A stretch of 64,000 bases of DNA from an uncultured bacterium (GCA_946408385.1 CAMJSB010000002.1:62001-126000), one strand, 5' to 3'; counted from the stretch's first letter, positions 1 to 12,351 are shown. Made by a program: numbers and translations. Notes: generated from the sequence alone by a model not told the origin.

Positions 1-1
1 T

Positions 2-322
2 CCAATTTCATGGGTAGTTGCTGCAGCCGATGCAATGTCAGCATCTCGTCCATGAGCTAGATTTGATACAAAAGAATTATTCATTGAAAAAATGTGAGAA
101 CTTGAAAAACTCATCACTGAAGTAAACGGAGTAGACAAAGTTCATATTATGCAAGCGTGAAGAGAAATTATGGTATACGTTGATCCAAAAGAAGTACCAG
201 ATCAAGATGTAGAAAAAGTTTTGGAAGAAATTTGAGTAAAAATAGAAGACCAACTAGATTACCCTGGAATTATCAGAATTTCATGAATCAGAGAAACAAA
301 AATTATACAATATCTTAGATAA
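2..322 (+). CDS. rny: Ribonuclease Y, C-terminal part (cut by window edge)
   Basis: This is the last 106 residues of RNase Y, a membrane-anchored endoribonuclease that starts mRNA decay. The fragment carries the family's PxSWVVAAADAxSASRPGAR stretch, then an AGREIMV motif and the closing LDYPGIIRISGIRET segment, which matches the usual LDYPGxIxVxxIRET ending. The KH and HD catalytic parts lie outside the window. Three glycines are written TGA, including those in SRPG and QAGRE. The frame closes with TAA. The next gene starts 30 bases later on the same strand. Confidence 0.9.
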
Positions 323-352
323 TAAGAATTTTTTTAATCATTGTGTTAACTT

Positions 353-1135
353 ATGTATCCTTATATTGAATTGTTTTGAGTACAAATTTCTATGATGATG
401 GTCGGTATAATCATCGCATTTATAATTTTTTTAGCAACTGCACGAATTTTAACAAAAAGAAATCATCAGGATTTTTTGAAATTATTCTATCGATTGCCTT
501 GATGGTTAATTTTTTCATACATATTATGACGTTATGTATCATTTGTACTAGAAAGTGGAACTTATTTTCCATCATCATTTTCAAACTTTTTAACAATATT
601 AAGTCCACAAAATTTTAATTTCCATTTTGTTGGTTTGTTAATAGCATCATGGATATCTATTTCTCTATTCTTTTCTAGCATAAAAAGAACTGAAAATAAA
701 AAAATACGAGCTGATATCATATTTCTCTCTCTTGCCAATACTCTCATAATATTCTGAATTTTTATTACATTATGAGATACTATCATCTGAAAACCAACAG
801 ATAGTATGTTTGCTATACGCGCACTGACAGATAACAGCGATTTGACAAAATTTGATTGAGTTTATCCGGTATGATTGTTTATATCTTTCGGTATACTTAT
901 AATTCACATAATTATTTCTATTCTTAGTATTATTTTCAAAAAAAACTGACTAGGAATGTGGTGATTAATTTGAATTTTAATCGTATTAAATATCGTATTT
1001 CTATTCCAATCTTATCCAAGATATTGATTAATATCAGTCTTATGAACTTCATTTGATATAAAACAATACATTTCATTCATAGTAATCATTATATGAATAA
1101 TTACAGCCATCAGTCGAGAAAAGAAAAGATTTTAG
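353..1135 (+). CDS. Lgt-like integral membrane protein
   Basis: This 260-residue polytopic membrane protein resembles divergent prolipoprotein diacylglyceryl transferases. It has a GRYVSFVLESG segment, an NFHFVGLL stretch recalling the Lgt FHGG region, and a GxxIGKPTDS stretch like the Lgt GxPTD loop. The invariant GRxGNFxN motif is absent, whereas a second gene at 6602 has it, so this copy is either a degenerate paralogue or a related membrane protein of other function. Several CGA codons (for example in LFY-CGA-LPGW) sit among aromatic residues and read well as Trp. No Shine-Dalgarno is visible. The family call is tentative. Confidence 0.45.
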
Positions 1136-1158
1136 AAATTCACACTTAAGATTCTATT

Positions 1159-2706
1159 ATGAAATTCTTCTTTGCAAAAACAGATAGTTTATACAAAATA
1201 TTTAAGGCTTTAGAAAAAATTCCATCTCATAGAGAGGTCGAAATTTTTATTGATCCTGAGCATTCTCTTTTTGATAATGAATGGCGATGACAGCAGATAA
1301 AAGATATTCTCGATAAGAATAAAGTAGATGCAACATTTGTTACAAAAAACAAAAAGAATAGAGATTACTTAAATTCAGTCTGACTAAAAACAAATTTAAT
1401 TAAAGAAAAGCATATACAGAAAACTATAAATATTTTCTACCTATTTTTTTTCAATATAAAAAAGTTTCACCTACAAACATATGAAAGTAAAAAATATTTA
1501 TTTATTCTGATTTTTTTCTTTGAAATATTGCTTATATTATGAATTTTATGGTTTATTATTTCACTAATTGTACCTAGTGCAACCATCACATTACAACCAT
1601 CTGAAACAACAGAAACTATAATATACAATGTACGTTACTATCCAAACGGTGATTCTTCTGCTGCAAATGAAACTAGATTTTTATATGTACCTTTTTACAC
1701 TGGATCACTAAACTATAAACATGAATTAACCATTTCCACTGCAAATAGTAAATATATTTCCAACCCATCCCAGTGAGAAATAAAAATCTATAATAAAAGA
1801 AACAAAGAATACAATGTCATGAAAAACACCCAATTTAATACATCAGACGGTCTAATTTTCCGTGCTGTTGATGATTTTATTTTACCAGCATGATCCGAAA
1901 AAAAGCCATCAGAAACTATAATAACCGTAAAAGCTGATGAATATGATGACAACTGAGATTTGATTGGTATTCGCTGAAATATACCATTTAAAACACAAAT
2001 GTACATAACAAAACTTGAAGAATCATCTATAACTAAAGATATTTGGGCAGAAAGTATAGAAGATTTTTACTGACGGGATAGCGAATCTATATGAACTGTA
2101 ACAGATGAAGATATTCAACACTTAAAAGAAAAGTTAACTGACCAAGTGTATACCAAAAAAATTGAGATTGTAAGTGAAAATTTCCCAATCACATGATGAT
2201 TTGTGTTACCTTTTGAAACAATCACTACTACCACATTCAATAATATTGAGATTCCTCAAATGAGTGGAGATAATGCTTCAACAATAAAATGAACTGCATA
2301 TGTAACATACAATTATATATATGTACTACGATCAGATTTATATCAACTTTTTATGACATATATCAATGAAAGACAATCTGAGAATAATCTTGTAGTTAAA
2401 ATTGACCCAAACACATTACAATTCTTAAAAGATTCTAACACTACAAATTCTTACGAAATCAAAAAAATCTGAAAAATTTACTCAATATCTACACAAATAA
2501 ATGTAATTCAAACTTATGATTTTGAAAATGATCAAAAACAAATCATACCAGAAATCAAAGATAAAATCGCATGAATGGAAATCGAAGAAGCTAGAAATTA
2601 TATTTTATCAACATATGATGAAATTTGAAGTGTAAAAATTTCTATTCCTTTACGATACAAATCTATTCCTGTGGTAAAATCAAGGATAAAGATTGTCCAC
2701 AAATAG
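1159..2706 (+). CDS. Membrane-anchored protein, baseplate-J-like extracellular region
   Basis: The protein has 515 residues: about 105 cytoplasmic residues, one transmembrane helix near 115-140 (FEILLILGILWFIISLIVP), then a long outer domain. The layout of a helix followed by PSATITLQPS, a middle region with IPFKTQMYITK, and an ending of the form P-CGA-YKSIPVVKSRIKIV recalls proteins labelled baseplate J/gp47-like in candidate-phyla genomes. In those the corresponding position near the C-terminus is usually Trp, which fits CGA read as Trp at codon 499. The role is unknown. It is not evidence of a prophage, because no other phage genes are nearby. It sits directly upstream of topA. Confidence 0.35.
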
Positions 2707-2783
2707 AAAATTTATCTCTCTTGCAATTTTTCACTACATTTATACAATTCAGAGCGATATTAATTTAAAATTTGTAATAAAAT

Positions 2784-5138
2784 ATGGCTAAAAATCTTGT
2801 AATTGTAGAGTCTCCTGCAAAATCAAAAACCATCACAAAGATACTTTGATCAGATTTTGAAGTAAAAGCTTCACTCTGACATATTGTAGAACTACCTAAA
2901 AATTGAAAGTGAGTAGATATTGCTAATGATTTCAAACCATTATATCAAATCAATCCAGATAAAAAAAGAACTGTAAATGAGTTAAAAAGCTTGGCAAAAA
3001 ATGCTGACAAAGTATGGCTCGCAACCGATGAGGATCGTGAATGAGAAGCTATTGCATGGCATGTAGCCAATGAACTTTGATTACCTATAGACAAAACTCC
3101 TAGAATTGTATTCCATGAAATTACAGAAAAAGCCATAAAAAATGCTGTCCAAAATCCAAGAACAATAGACATGAACCTAGTAGATGCTCAACAAGCTAGA
3201 TCAGTTTTGGATTATTTAGTATGATTTGAACTTTCTCCAGTTTTATGGAAAAAAGTAGTTTGATGAATTTCAGCATGAAGAGTTCAATCAGTAGCAGTTC
3301 GTATGATAGTGGAAAGAGAAAGAGAAATAGAAAAATTTAATAGTTCGTCAACTTTCAAAACTGTTGGAACTTTTTCATGAAATACTAAAAAATCGTTTCC
3401 TGCTACATTAGACAAAGAATTTAAAAAATCTGATGAAGTTATTCCATTCTTAGAATATTGTAAAACAGCAAAATTTAGTGTAGAAAATGTAGAAAAAAAA
3501 CCATGAAAAAGATCACCATCTGCTCCATTTACTACATCCACATTACAGCAAGAAGCCAGTAGAAAACTATGATTTTCCGTATCACGCACAATGCAACTTG
3601 CTCAAAAACTATATGAATCATGAAAAATCACATATATGAGAACCGATTCTGTAAATCTTTCTCAAGACGCAGTAAATGTTGCAAAACAGGAAATTATAAA
3701 AGATTATGGAGAGAAATATTCAAACCCCACAGCATACAAAACAAAATCTGCATGAGCACAGGAAGCTCACGAATGTATCAGACCTGCACATTTAGAAATT
3801 CGTAATGCATGAGATGATCCATCACAAAAAAAGCTTTATGATTTGATATGGAAAAGAACCATTGCATCTCAAATGACCCCTGCTAATATAGAAAAAACAA
3901 TAGTTACAATAGATATTTCATGAGCTAAAAGTAAATTTATTGCTGAATGAGAAGTGATTACTTTCGATGGATTCTTAAAAGTTTATTCTGAATGAACTGA
4001 TGATGATGAAACTTCAGATACAATTTTGCTCCCAAAGCTAGAGAAATGAGAGATCTTAGACATGTCTAAAATTGTCAGTACTGAAAAATTCAAAAAACAC
4101 CCTCCTAGATATACAGAAGCCAGTCTAGTAAAAGAACTAGAAAAAAGATGAATTTGACGTCCATCTACTTATGCCTCAATTATTACAAAAATTCAAGATA
4201 GGAAATATGTGGTTAAAGAAGATAGAGACGGAGAAAAGAGAGATTATACAGAAATCACATTAGAAAAATGAAACATCTCTGAAAAGACTAAAAATCAGAA
4301 TAGTTGAGCAGAGAAATGAAAATTATTTCCTACTCAAGCTTGAAGAGATGTAACAGATTTTTTGATGCAGAATTTTGAAAATATTATGGATTATAATTTC
4401 ACAGCATCAGTAGAAACAGATTTCGATGAAATCGCAGAAGGAAAAATTCAGTGGATAAAAATGATGCATGAATTTTATGGACCCTTCCACGATGAAGTAG
4501 TCAAAGCTCAATGAGTAGACAGAATTATTTCTGAAATAGTTTTATGAGAAGATCCAAAATCTGGGAAACCTATAATTGCTAGAACTGGAAAATTCTGACC
4601 GTTTGTTCAGATTTGAAATTCTGATGATCCTGATAAAAAATATGCAAACCTTCCTAGTGATAAATCACTGGAAACTATCACTCTCGAAGAAGCTTTACAA
4701 TGTTTTACTCTCCCAAGAGAAGTGTGAAAATATGAATGAGAAATAATTACTGCCGCTATTGGAAGATTTTGACCATATTTAAAATACAAAAACATTTTCG
4801 CATCTATTCCAAAAAATCCTGAAAATCCGTTGGATCCTCATACAATTAGTCTTGAACAAGCAATCCCTATTATCGAAAAGAAACTAGAATTTGAAAATAA
4901 CAAAAACATCAATCAATTCGAATACGAAAAGGAAAAAATTGAAGTTTTAAACGGTCCTTATGGTCCTTATATCAAATATAACAAGAAAAATTATAAAATC
5001 CCAAAATGATGAAAAGATGCCACTGATTTAAATTTAGAAGATTGTCTTGCTATTATTGGAATAACATCTACTAAAAAATGAACTAAAAAAACTACAAAAT
5101 CTGCAACTAAGAAAAAGACTACAACTAAAAAGAAATAA
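2784..5138 (+). CDS. topA: DNA topoisomerase I
   Basis: Type IA topoisomerase (784 residues), which relaxes negative supercoils by a transient 5'-phosphotyrosine break. It starts [16 protein letters not shown], with the TOPRIM Glu and the DEDRE acidic motif at about residues 80-85. The catalytic tyrosine lies in ITYMRTDS near residue 290. The core domains are followed by Toprim C-terminal repeats ([28 protein letters not shown]) and a Lys/Thr-rich tail of about 25 residues that may hold DNA. All TGA codons fall at glycines of the family, including DREGEA and GRFGPY. The upstream bases (gtaataaaat) show no Shine-Dalgarno. Confidence 0.97.
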
Positions 5139-5162
5139 TATTTATAATTTATAAATCTGGAT

Positions 5163-5465
5163 ATGGATGGAATAAAAGATGTGATAAGAAAAAGATTATC
5201 CATTCAACATCGCGGTAAAAACATGATTGGAAGTATTGCAATTAATGAAATAAAATCTTATTTGAAGATTGAAAAAATCGATACAGAAACTCAAAATGAA
5301 ATTTTAACTTGATATGTAAGACATCATAAGTTGTTTATAAAAACATCAGAACAAAGTTTAAAAATTCAGACTTTTAAAGAGAAAACAAATATCATAAAAA
5401 ATATAAATCAAAAACTGTCAGAAATCTGATATAAAACAGAAATAGAAGATATTATTCTAAAATAA
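5163..5465 (+). CDS. Small DciA/DUF721-like protein
   Basis: This 100-residue protein follows topA after 24 bases. Its C-terminal half (LFIKTSEQSLKIQTFKEKTN, then a NINQKLSEIG stretch and EDIILK) has the shape of DUF721/DciA: a beta strand, a helix with LxxxKxxIxxxIN, then a final strand. DciA proteins load or assist the replicative helicase in many bacteria. That role is assigned by family resemblance only, and the pairing with topA makes a DNA-linked function plausible. The N-terminal half is basic (RKRLSIQHRGK). Confidence 0.5.
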
Positions 5466-5487
5466 TGTTTATATCTTTAAATAACTC

Positions 5488-6588
5488 ATGCACTTAAGCT
5501 TACTTCAATTCATTATAATAATTGCATCCGTAATATTTTTTCTTTTCTGAGTTGATTTATACAAACGTAAAAAAGCAAACATACTACATTTAATAGTATT
5601 TATATGAGGTAGTTTTCTGTTAATTCTATTCTCTTTCAATATGAATGCTCTAAATAATTTTGGATCTTTCTTTGGAATAGCTAGATGAGCTGACTTACTG
5701 GTATATATTTCAATAATTATTTTAGCATATTTTTACATCACATTATATAACAGAAATATTAAGGATTCTCAACAGGTTACAAAATTAATTTCAACACTAG
5801 CTATAGAAAAATGATATGAAGAAGAAAAAGAAAAAATTGAAAAATATATAAATTCAAACTTTAAAGATGAATTCGTTTTTAATATCAGAGTATATAACGA
5901 GGCATCTATGCTAGAACAAGTAATTGAGGAAATAATAGATGCTTGATTCAAAAAATTAGTTTTCATAAATGATGGCTCAAAAGATAACTCACAAGAAATA
6001 CTTGAAAAGGAAAAAGAAAGACACCCAGATTGTATTTTTGTAATTTTAACTCACAAAATAAATAGATGATGATGAGCAGCAAACCAAACATGATATAAAT
6101 TCATACAAACATATGCAGAACAGTTAAAAGTTAAATGGTTTGTATGATTCGATCCTGATGGACAAATGGATATAAAAGACATGGATACATTTATTTCAGC
6201 AATTCAAAAAGATAATTGAAAATATGATGCATATTTATGATCTCGTTTCATCAAATGATGATCATCGTACAACATTCCAAAATCTAGAAAAAAAATCCTT
6301 ACAATATCAAAATTTGTCACAAAACGGTTTTATGGAATTAAAGTATCAGATCCTCACAACTGATACAGAGTAATAGATATTGAAGCACTTAAAAAAATTC
6401 AACTTACCGCTGATTGAATGCATTATGCAAATGAATTAAATGAACAAATGCAAAAAAACAATTTTAAAACTAAAGAAATTCCTGTACATATCCACTACAC
6501 TGACTACAGTCTTTGAAAATGACAAAAAAATTCCAATAGTATAAAACTCTGATTACAGATGATTTACCAAAAGATATTCTTTAGATAA
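5488..6588 (+). CDS. DUF2304-glycosyltransferase family 2 fusion
   Basis: The N-terminal 115 residues form a three-helix membrane module with the FGIARGADLLVYI signature of DUF2304. Residues 125-366 form a GT-A glycosyltransferase: NIRVYNEA, FINDGSKDNS, a NRGGGAANQTG motif whose three glycines are three consecutive TGA codons, FDPDGQ as the metal-binding DxD-like site, and SDPHNGYRV. Such enzymes transfer sugar from nucleotide or polyprenyl donors in surface polysaccharide or lipid-linked glycan synthesis. The donor cannot be told from sequence. The gene lies 13 bases upstream of lgt. Confidence 0.85.
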
Positions 6589-6601
6589 AATTTGACCTCT
6601 A

Positions 6602-7465
6602 ATGATAGCTTTTTCCATTTTTTGAATAAATATATATCGATACTGAATTTTTTATTTAATAGGATTTTTATTAGCCTACTTTTTTTTGTATTTCATTTGA
6701 AGAAAAAAATATTTCCATAAATATCCAAAATTACAAAATTTACTAGAAAATGACCTAGAAACTTTATTCATCATTCTGATTTTATGAGTTTTAATATGAT
6801 GAAGACTTGGTCATGTGCTAATCTATGATTTCCAGTATTTTGTAAATAATCCATTGGATATATTCAAAGTTTGGCAATGATGAATGTCTTTCATTGGGTG
6901 AATACTATGAGTCATAATCTGAGTTTCTATTTTTATCTGGAAGAAAAAGTTTTCACGAAAAGAATTTATTATACTATTGGATTTATTAGCCTGCATACTA
7001 CCGCTATGTATCGCACTGTGAAGACTATGAAACTTTCTAAATCAAGAATTATACTGAATCACATTCAACAATCCATTTTGACGAACTGAATGAACGGTAT
7101 GAACTCTAACTTCACTATGATTTTTACATATCTACGATAAAATTGATTCAGCTTTCAGAATTAATACAAATCTACTTTCCATCATTTTTGAATGAATTTT
7201 GCTATTCACCACTCTGATTATAATTTTCATAAAACAAATTAAAAATAAAACTCGAAAAATCTGAAAAATTTGAATGATATTTCTACTCCGATATAGTATA
7301 ATCAGATTTTTATTTGAATACATTAGACAAGATTCTCAGTCAGAATTTATCTGACCATTCACGAGAAGCCAACGATTTTTCGTAATATTTATAGTCTTAT
7401 GAATAGTTTGAACTATATTCATGATACGTAATCCAAAGGAAAATTTAGAAAATAAGAAAAAATAA
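6602..7465 (+). CDS. lgt: Prolipoprotein diacylglyceryl transferase
   Basis: Lgt attaches diacylglycerol to the lipobox cysteine of prelipoproteins in the inner membrane. The 287-residue protein has about seven helices. Signature segments are RLGHVLIYD, FIGGILG in place of the usual HGG loop, GRLGNFLNQE (the invariant GRxGN), YSIIRFLFEYIRQD, and a final TRSQ-x-FF. The residue x is codon 258, CGA, at a position that is Trp in the family motif GQW or SQW. Many lipoproteins in this window would be its substrates. It overlaps nth by one base (TAATG), so the two are probably co-transcribed. Confidence 0.92.
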
Positions 7466-8145
7466 TGACTCAGAAAGACTACGATGAAATTTTCACCAAA
7501 CTTTTGGAACTTTTTCCAAATCCTGATACAGAATTAAATTTTGAAACTCCATTTCAATTACTTGTCGCAGTAATGCTTTCTGCTCAAACTACAGATAGAC
7601 AAGTAAATGTGGTTACTGATAAACTTTTTCTGAAAGTAAAAAATCCAAATAATGTTTTGAATATGACTGAAGAGGAATTTACTAAACAAGTTTCTTCCGT
7701 AAATTATTACAAAATGAAAGCTAAACATATTAGGGAAACTGCTAAAAAATTAATTGAATTAGCTGCTGAAAAGAATAGTAAACTAACCAAAAATGAAAAA
7801 GAATGCTTCGATAAATATTGATATTATCTACCAGAATCCATTGAATGACTCACTCAGCTACCATGAGTAGGAGAAAAAACTGCAAAAGTTATTCTTTACG
7901 TACGATACCATCATGATATAATTGCGGTGGATACTCACATTCATAGAGTAGCTAATCGTCTATGAATTGTAAAAACTAAAGAACCACTAGAAACTTCAAA
8001 AGAAATAGAAAAAGCTGTCCCTAAAAAATGGAAAAGAATCGCCCATCACAGCCTGATTTTATTTGGGAGATACTATTGTACTGCTAAAAAACCACAGTGC
8101 GAAAATTGTGTGTTAAAAGATTTTTGTAGAAATCCTCAAATATAA
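7465..8145 (+). CDS. nth: Endonuclease III
   Basis: A 226-residue base-excision-repair DNA glycosylase/AP lyase that removes oxidised pyrimidines. The helix-hairpin-helix reads LPGVGEKTAKVIL with the catalytic Lys in KTA, and the catalytic Asp lies in AVDTHIHRV. The four cysteines near the end (C-x6-C-x2-C-x5-C) fit the 4Fe-4S cluster loop. Length matches the family. LPGVG and LFG glycines mix GGN and TGA. It shares its first base with the lgt stop codon. Confidence 0.96.
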
Positions 8146-8359
8146 TATGTTTTTCTTATTCAATATTAGTTAATCAAATTTTTATTCAAAAACCACAACT
8201 GTAAATTTATTATATTACAGTTATCAAAAATGTATACAAACTTCGTCATATTTACCAGACAATGGTTAGTAATTTTTATATTTAGTATTGACTTACCCCT
8301 CCCCCTTGATTAGCTTTAATACTAGGTTAAAAGCCACTTTTATTTTCTTATTTATTCTC
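8146..8359. promoter_or_regulatory. Upstream region of the surface protein, with an 8-bp inverted repeat
   Basis: This gap lies between nth and the SLH-like gene. It holds a perfect inverted repeat (AACTGTAA / TTACAGTT, arms at 8197-8204 and 8215-8222, 10-base loop). No T-run follows, so it is more likely an operator or structured leader than a terminator, but this is a guess. A CCCCTCCCCC-like C-rich patch near 8296 is unusual in this AT-rich DNA. I see no coding sequence here. Confidence 0.35.
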
Positions 8360-11308
8360 ATGAAGAAACTTTTTTTATTTTCTTTTTTCGCGGTTTTCTT
8401 AGCCTGATTGTGATTCGGAGGGATTAGTATGGCTGATGAAAGTCAAGAAACACCTCCAGAATCTTCCTGTGCAGATTGCGTTGCTCAAATTTGAGGTGTC
8501 CAATATGCTACATTAACAGATGCATTTGCTGCTGCACAGTCAGAAGCTACCATTACATTATTAAATGATACAACGTGAGAATTTAGTATTCCATCAGATA
8601 AAGAAATCATATTATCACTATGATGAAAAACAATTACTGCTGATAGCTGAAAAGTAGCTATTACAAATAATTGAAAATTAACTATAGAATGAGAATGAAG
8701 TATTGTTGCTAATTGAAACTATGCTGTTTTAAATCACGGAAGTTTATTAACTATCAATTGAGGAACTTTTTCAAAAACAGATGAATCTGCAACTCAATCA
8801 TTAATTTCTAATGGTCGGTATACTAATACTGACAATGTTGATTGAAAATATTCTGAAATGATTATTAATTGAGGAAATTTTGAATGATAATCATATACTG
8901 CAATTAAAAATGATAGTTTTTGAAAATTAACTATCAATTGAGGAATTTTTAATAGTACTAAAGAGTGTCTTCAAGAAGCATGAAGTACTCTTAAAATTAA
9001 TTGAGGAACTTTTAAATCTAAAATACAGATTCAAGATGCAAGTTCAGTTCAGGATGAAGTAAAAAATGTTGAAATACTTTGATGAACTTTTGAAAAAGAA
9101 ATAGGAACAATCCATTTTGTTGGAGATGCTAATGCTAAAACAGTTAATTTAAAATTTTCAGCAAATGCTACTTTTAATGGTAACATAAATATATCTAATG
9201 CATGTTCATCTGCATGAACTAATGTCTTTTCTATTGAAAATTTCGATGCAAAAAATATTTGATGAGCAGTAACGATTGCATGAGCCAAAGATTGCTTTTT
9301 GCCAGCAATGAATTTGGATTGATTAACTATTTGATGAGGTTTAACTCTCTCTTATATTAGTCCATCTGTTGTTTCTAATACAATCGTTAATGGAAGTGAG
9401 ATTAAATCTAATTGAGAAATTACATATAATAATGTTACTGCAAAAAAACTTTCAATTTCTACAAAGAATATGATAGCAACAATATGAGAATGAACAGAAA
9501 TTGATTTAATTGAGTCAACTGCTAATGATTGAAATTCAATAATCGTAGATTGATGATTAGTAAAAAAGATAAATAGTACTTGAAAAACAAAGCCACGAGG
9601 GTATAATATTACTATAAAAACATGAAATGTTAATGAAATATTGACATCTAAAGGAGAGATTAAAATTGAATGATGAAATGTATGAGAAATTACAATTCTT
9701 AATAAATTTCCTACAACAAATCATATAACTGTTAGTATAGAATGAGAATGAAATATATGAAATATTATCAACGAAAGAAGCTCTCTTGAGAATCCTAATG
9801 TAACATTGCCTAATAAAGTTACATTTATGTTAGATAATAACAATGATGAGTCTTCTGTTTATACTTGAAAATATGTAAATAACTGATGAAGCGTTTCTAA
9901 ACCAGAAGATCCTACTAAAGAAGGTAATATATTTGTTGGATGGTTTAATTGAGAAGAAGCTTTCAATTTTGAAACAGCTATAACTGCTGATACAACATTA
10001 ACTGCACATTGGACTACTGCATTAACAGCTTCTGAAGCATCAATTAAAGCAGCAAATATTCCAAGTGATGAATGAAGAGAAAAGAGAAATCTAGATAAAT
10101 TCTCTATTTCCAATTCATATGATGCTACATCAAAAACATTAACAGTTACTATTACTGATAATTGAATGAAAGCTTATACTGGATGAAATTCTGAAAATGC
10201 TAAAAAATGGTTATGATTAATTGCTGACTTTGGAGTTATTGTTAATTGAAGTGCAGCGGAATGAGTTGAAAAATATACAATTTGAAGTAACAATGAAATA
10301 GAAGATAACATAGATAGAACTGATGCAAATATTTACTGATGAGATGCAGATTCTAGTACAGATTTTATTATCTGGATTAATAGAGAAGATAAAGATTGAA
10401 AAACTATCAGATTTGTTAATGCAGCTGCTGAAGATGATTATGTAAATGTTAAACTTGTATTTAAAGATAAACAATCATCTTCAAGTTCTTCATCTTCTGG
10501 TTGAGGTGGAGGTGGAGGAAGTTCTTCTTCATCTTGTAAGAATCTACCTTCTAACGCTGTAGCAAATAATACTAAAAAACCTTCTTCAAGTACCAACTAC
10601 TTCTATGATACTGATACGACTAAAGTTTGTTCTTTCGTATGTAAAAAAGGATATGAATGGGTTGAAAAAACTTCTAAATGTGAAGCTGTAACTACAACTA
10701 CTACCACATGAGATACTGCAGACACATCAAAAGCTGAAGAAAATAAATCTGATATAGATAACAATACTAATACTACTGAAGATTGGTATAAAGATTCTGA
10801 TAATGATGGTACATTAGATAATGGTTTATCCAAAGAATTAGTTGATGCATACATATTCTCTCATGATAAGGGAATCACTACCATGAACAATCCTGTAGAA
10901 GCAGATATGTTTGGACCATTAAATAGAATTGCCATGGCTAAAATGCTATCTCAATACGCCATCAATGTATTAGGAAAGACTCCTGATACTTCTAGGGTAG
11001 TACCTGCATTTCCTGATGTAGATGAACAATTAAACAAAGATTATAATGATTGAGTAACATTAGCTTACCAATTAGGAATCATGTGAATTAATATAGACAC
11101 CTTTAGACCATTTGATTTAGTAACAAGAGCAGAATTTGGAACAGCATTATCAAGAATGCTATTTGGTTTATCTGATGGTGAAGAAGATTTATGGTATAAA
11201 CCTCATTTAGATAAACTTATGAATGAGAAGATTATTACTATAGATACTCCTGATTTACAAGAATTACGTGGTTATGTAATGATTATGCTGATGAGAAGTG
11301 CACAGTAA
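8360..11308 (+). CDS. Secreted SLH-like surface protein interrupted by one in-frame TAA
   Basis: If the TAA at codon 177 (8888-8890) is ignored, the frame runs 982 codons. It begins with a signal peptide (MKKLFLFSFFAVFLAGLGFG), followed by beta-helix-like repeats of the LTINGGTF type on both sides of the TAA. Near residues 495-550 is a Listeria-Bacteroides (Flg_new) repeat ending FVGWFNGEEAF and LTAHW, then a Ser/Gly linker near 710-730. The last 150 residues form an SLH-like domain (FPDV, LGIMGI, FRPFDLVTRAEFGTALSRML). The repeat style and frame are unchanged after the stop, so this is one gene with a nonsense change, an assembly error, or a read-through site. The SLH-like end is shared with the gene at 56089. 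Confidence 0.75.
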
Positions 11309-11341
11309 TTGTTCATTCAGCATTTGTGCTTATTTGGCACG

Positions 11342-11371
11342 AAAAAGTCACTCCGTGATGGGTGGCTTTTT
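11342..11371 (+). terminator. Rho-independent terminator after the surface protein
   Basis: A 10-bp stem (AAAAAGTCAC with GTGGCTTTTT, one G-U pair) closes a 10-base loop and ends in a T-run, 33 bases after the stop codon of the surface protein. Confidence 0.75.
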
Positions 11372-11392
11372 CAAAAAAACCTAACAAATCCC

Positions 11393-11660
11393 TCCAAACC
11401 TCCCTTTATCAGGGGAGGCTTATTTTATCTCCTTGATAAAGGAGGGGGACCGCTTGCGGTGGTGGATTTAAGTGTCTTGTTCGTCATTCTGAATGAAGCG
11501 TAGCGTAATGAAGAATCCAGGAAAGTTTATTTATTTGCTCTGGATTTCTCACATTCGTTCGAAATGACATATTATACCTAGGATCGGTAAAAATCCTCAG
11601 CCTTCGGCAGATACTTTAAAAAGGAGCAAAACTTGCATATCCAATGCTCAGAATGACAGT
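11393..11660. repeat. Dispersed intergenic palindromic repeats (two families)
   Basis: This gene-free stretch of about 300 bases holds two repeat types also found at other gaps in the window. The first (11393-11450) is an imperfect large hairpin with arms like CTCCCTTTATCAGGGGAG and CTCCTTGATAAAGGAG. The second (11483-11569) starts GTCATTCTGAATGAAGC, contains GAAGAATCC and GGATTTCTCACATTCG, and ends GAAATGACA. A third, degraded piece ends in CAGAATGACA. The arms are GC-richer than the surrounding DNA. No ORF is present. Similar elements in bacteria behave as non-autonomous mobile repeats. Confidence 0.7.
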
Positions 11661-11673
11661 AATGGCATATAAC

Positions 11674-12351
11674 TTAATTCAGATCCCAATTTATCGAATC
11701 TATTCAATTTTCTTCTAAATATTTATTAGTCCTAGAAAACGGTTTACTACCAAAAAAACCACGGTCAGCTGAAAATGGAGATGGATGAGCTGAACAAATT
11801 ACATAATGCTTATTTTCATCAATCAGACTTTTTTTCTGCTGTGCAAAAGCTCACCGCAGAATAAACACTAAATGTTCCTTTTTTTCTGATAAAATTTTGA
11901 TTACAGCATCCGTAAAAGTTTGCCAACCAATATCTTTATGTGAATTTGGAGAATCTTTTCTTACTGTCAAAGTCGCATTCAAAAGGAATACTCATTCCTG
12001 TGTCCACTTTGTCAAATTCCCAGATTTTGGAGGGATTAATCATAAATCTGAATTCATTTCTTTATAAATATTTCTAAGTGATGGTGGAATAGTCACTCCA
12101 TCTTGAACAGAGAAACACAGTCAATGAGCTTCTCACTCTCAATGATATGGATCCTGTCAAATTATCACTACTTTTACTTTATCAAATGGCGTCTTATCAA
12201 AAGCATAAAAAATCTGATTTCCTGCTGGATAAATAGTTTTTCATTCAGATTTTTCCTTTTGCAAAAAATTTTTTATTTCAGCAAAATATGGTTTTTGAAA
12301 TTCATCTCGGAGTATTTTTTTCCAACTGTCTTCTATATGAGGATCTATCAT
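11674..12351 (-). CDS. ung: Uracil-DNA glycosylase
   Basis: A 225-residue family-1 UDG, which removes uracil from DNA. The catalytic water-activating motif reads [20 protein letters not shown], followed by FLLNATLTV and the substrate loop [14 protein letters not shown] near the end. Codon 166 is CGG in FIL-x-GAFAQQK, where the family has Trp (LLWGxxAQ), which is one of the clearest CGG-to-Trp positions in the window. ATG was chosen because an in-frame TAA lies just upstream and [14 protein letters not shown] matches the family N-terminus. It lies 20 bases after the PAP2 gene. Confidence 0.96.

Noticed and set aside
376..786. Short overlapping ORFs on both strands in standard code
   Set aside because: They are shadows of the Lgt-like gene; the true frame runs through TGA codons and has membrane-protein composition.
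1159..2706. Prophage remnant suggested by the baseplate-like resemblance
   Set aside because: No capsid, terminase, integrase or tail genes nearby, and this type of protein occurs in candidate-phyla genomes without phage context.
11393..11660. CRISPR array
   Set aside because: The repeats are unlike each other in length, have no regular spacers and recur as palindromes elsewhere.
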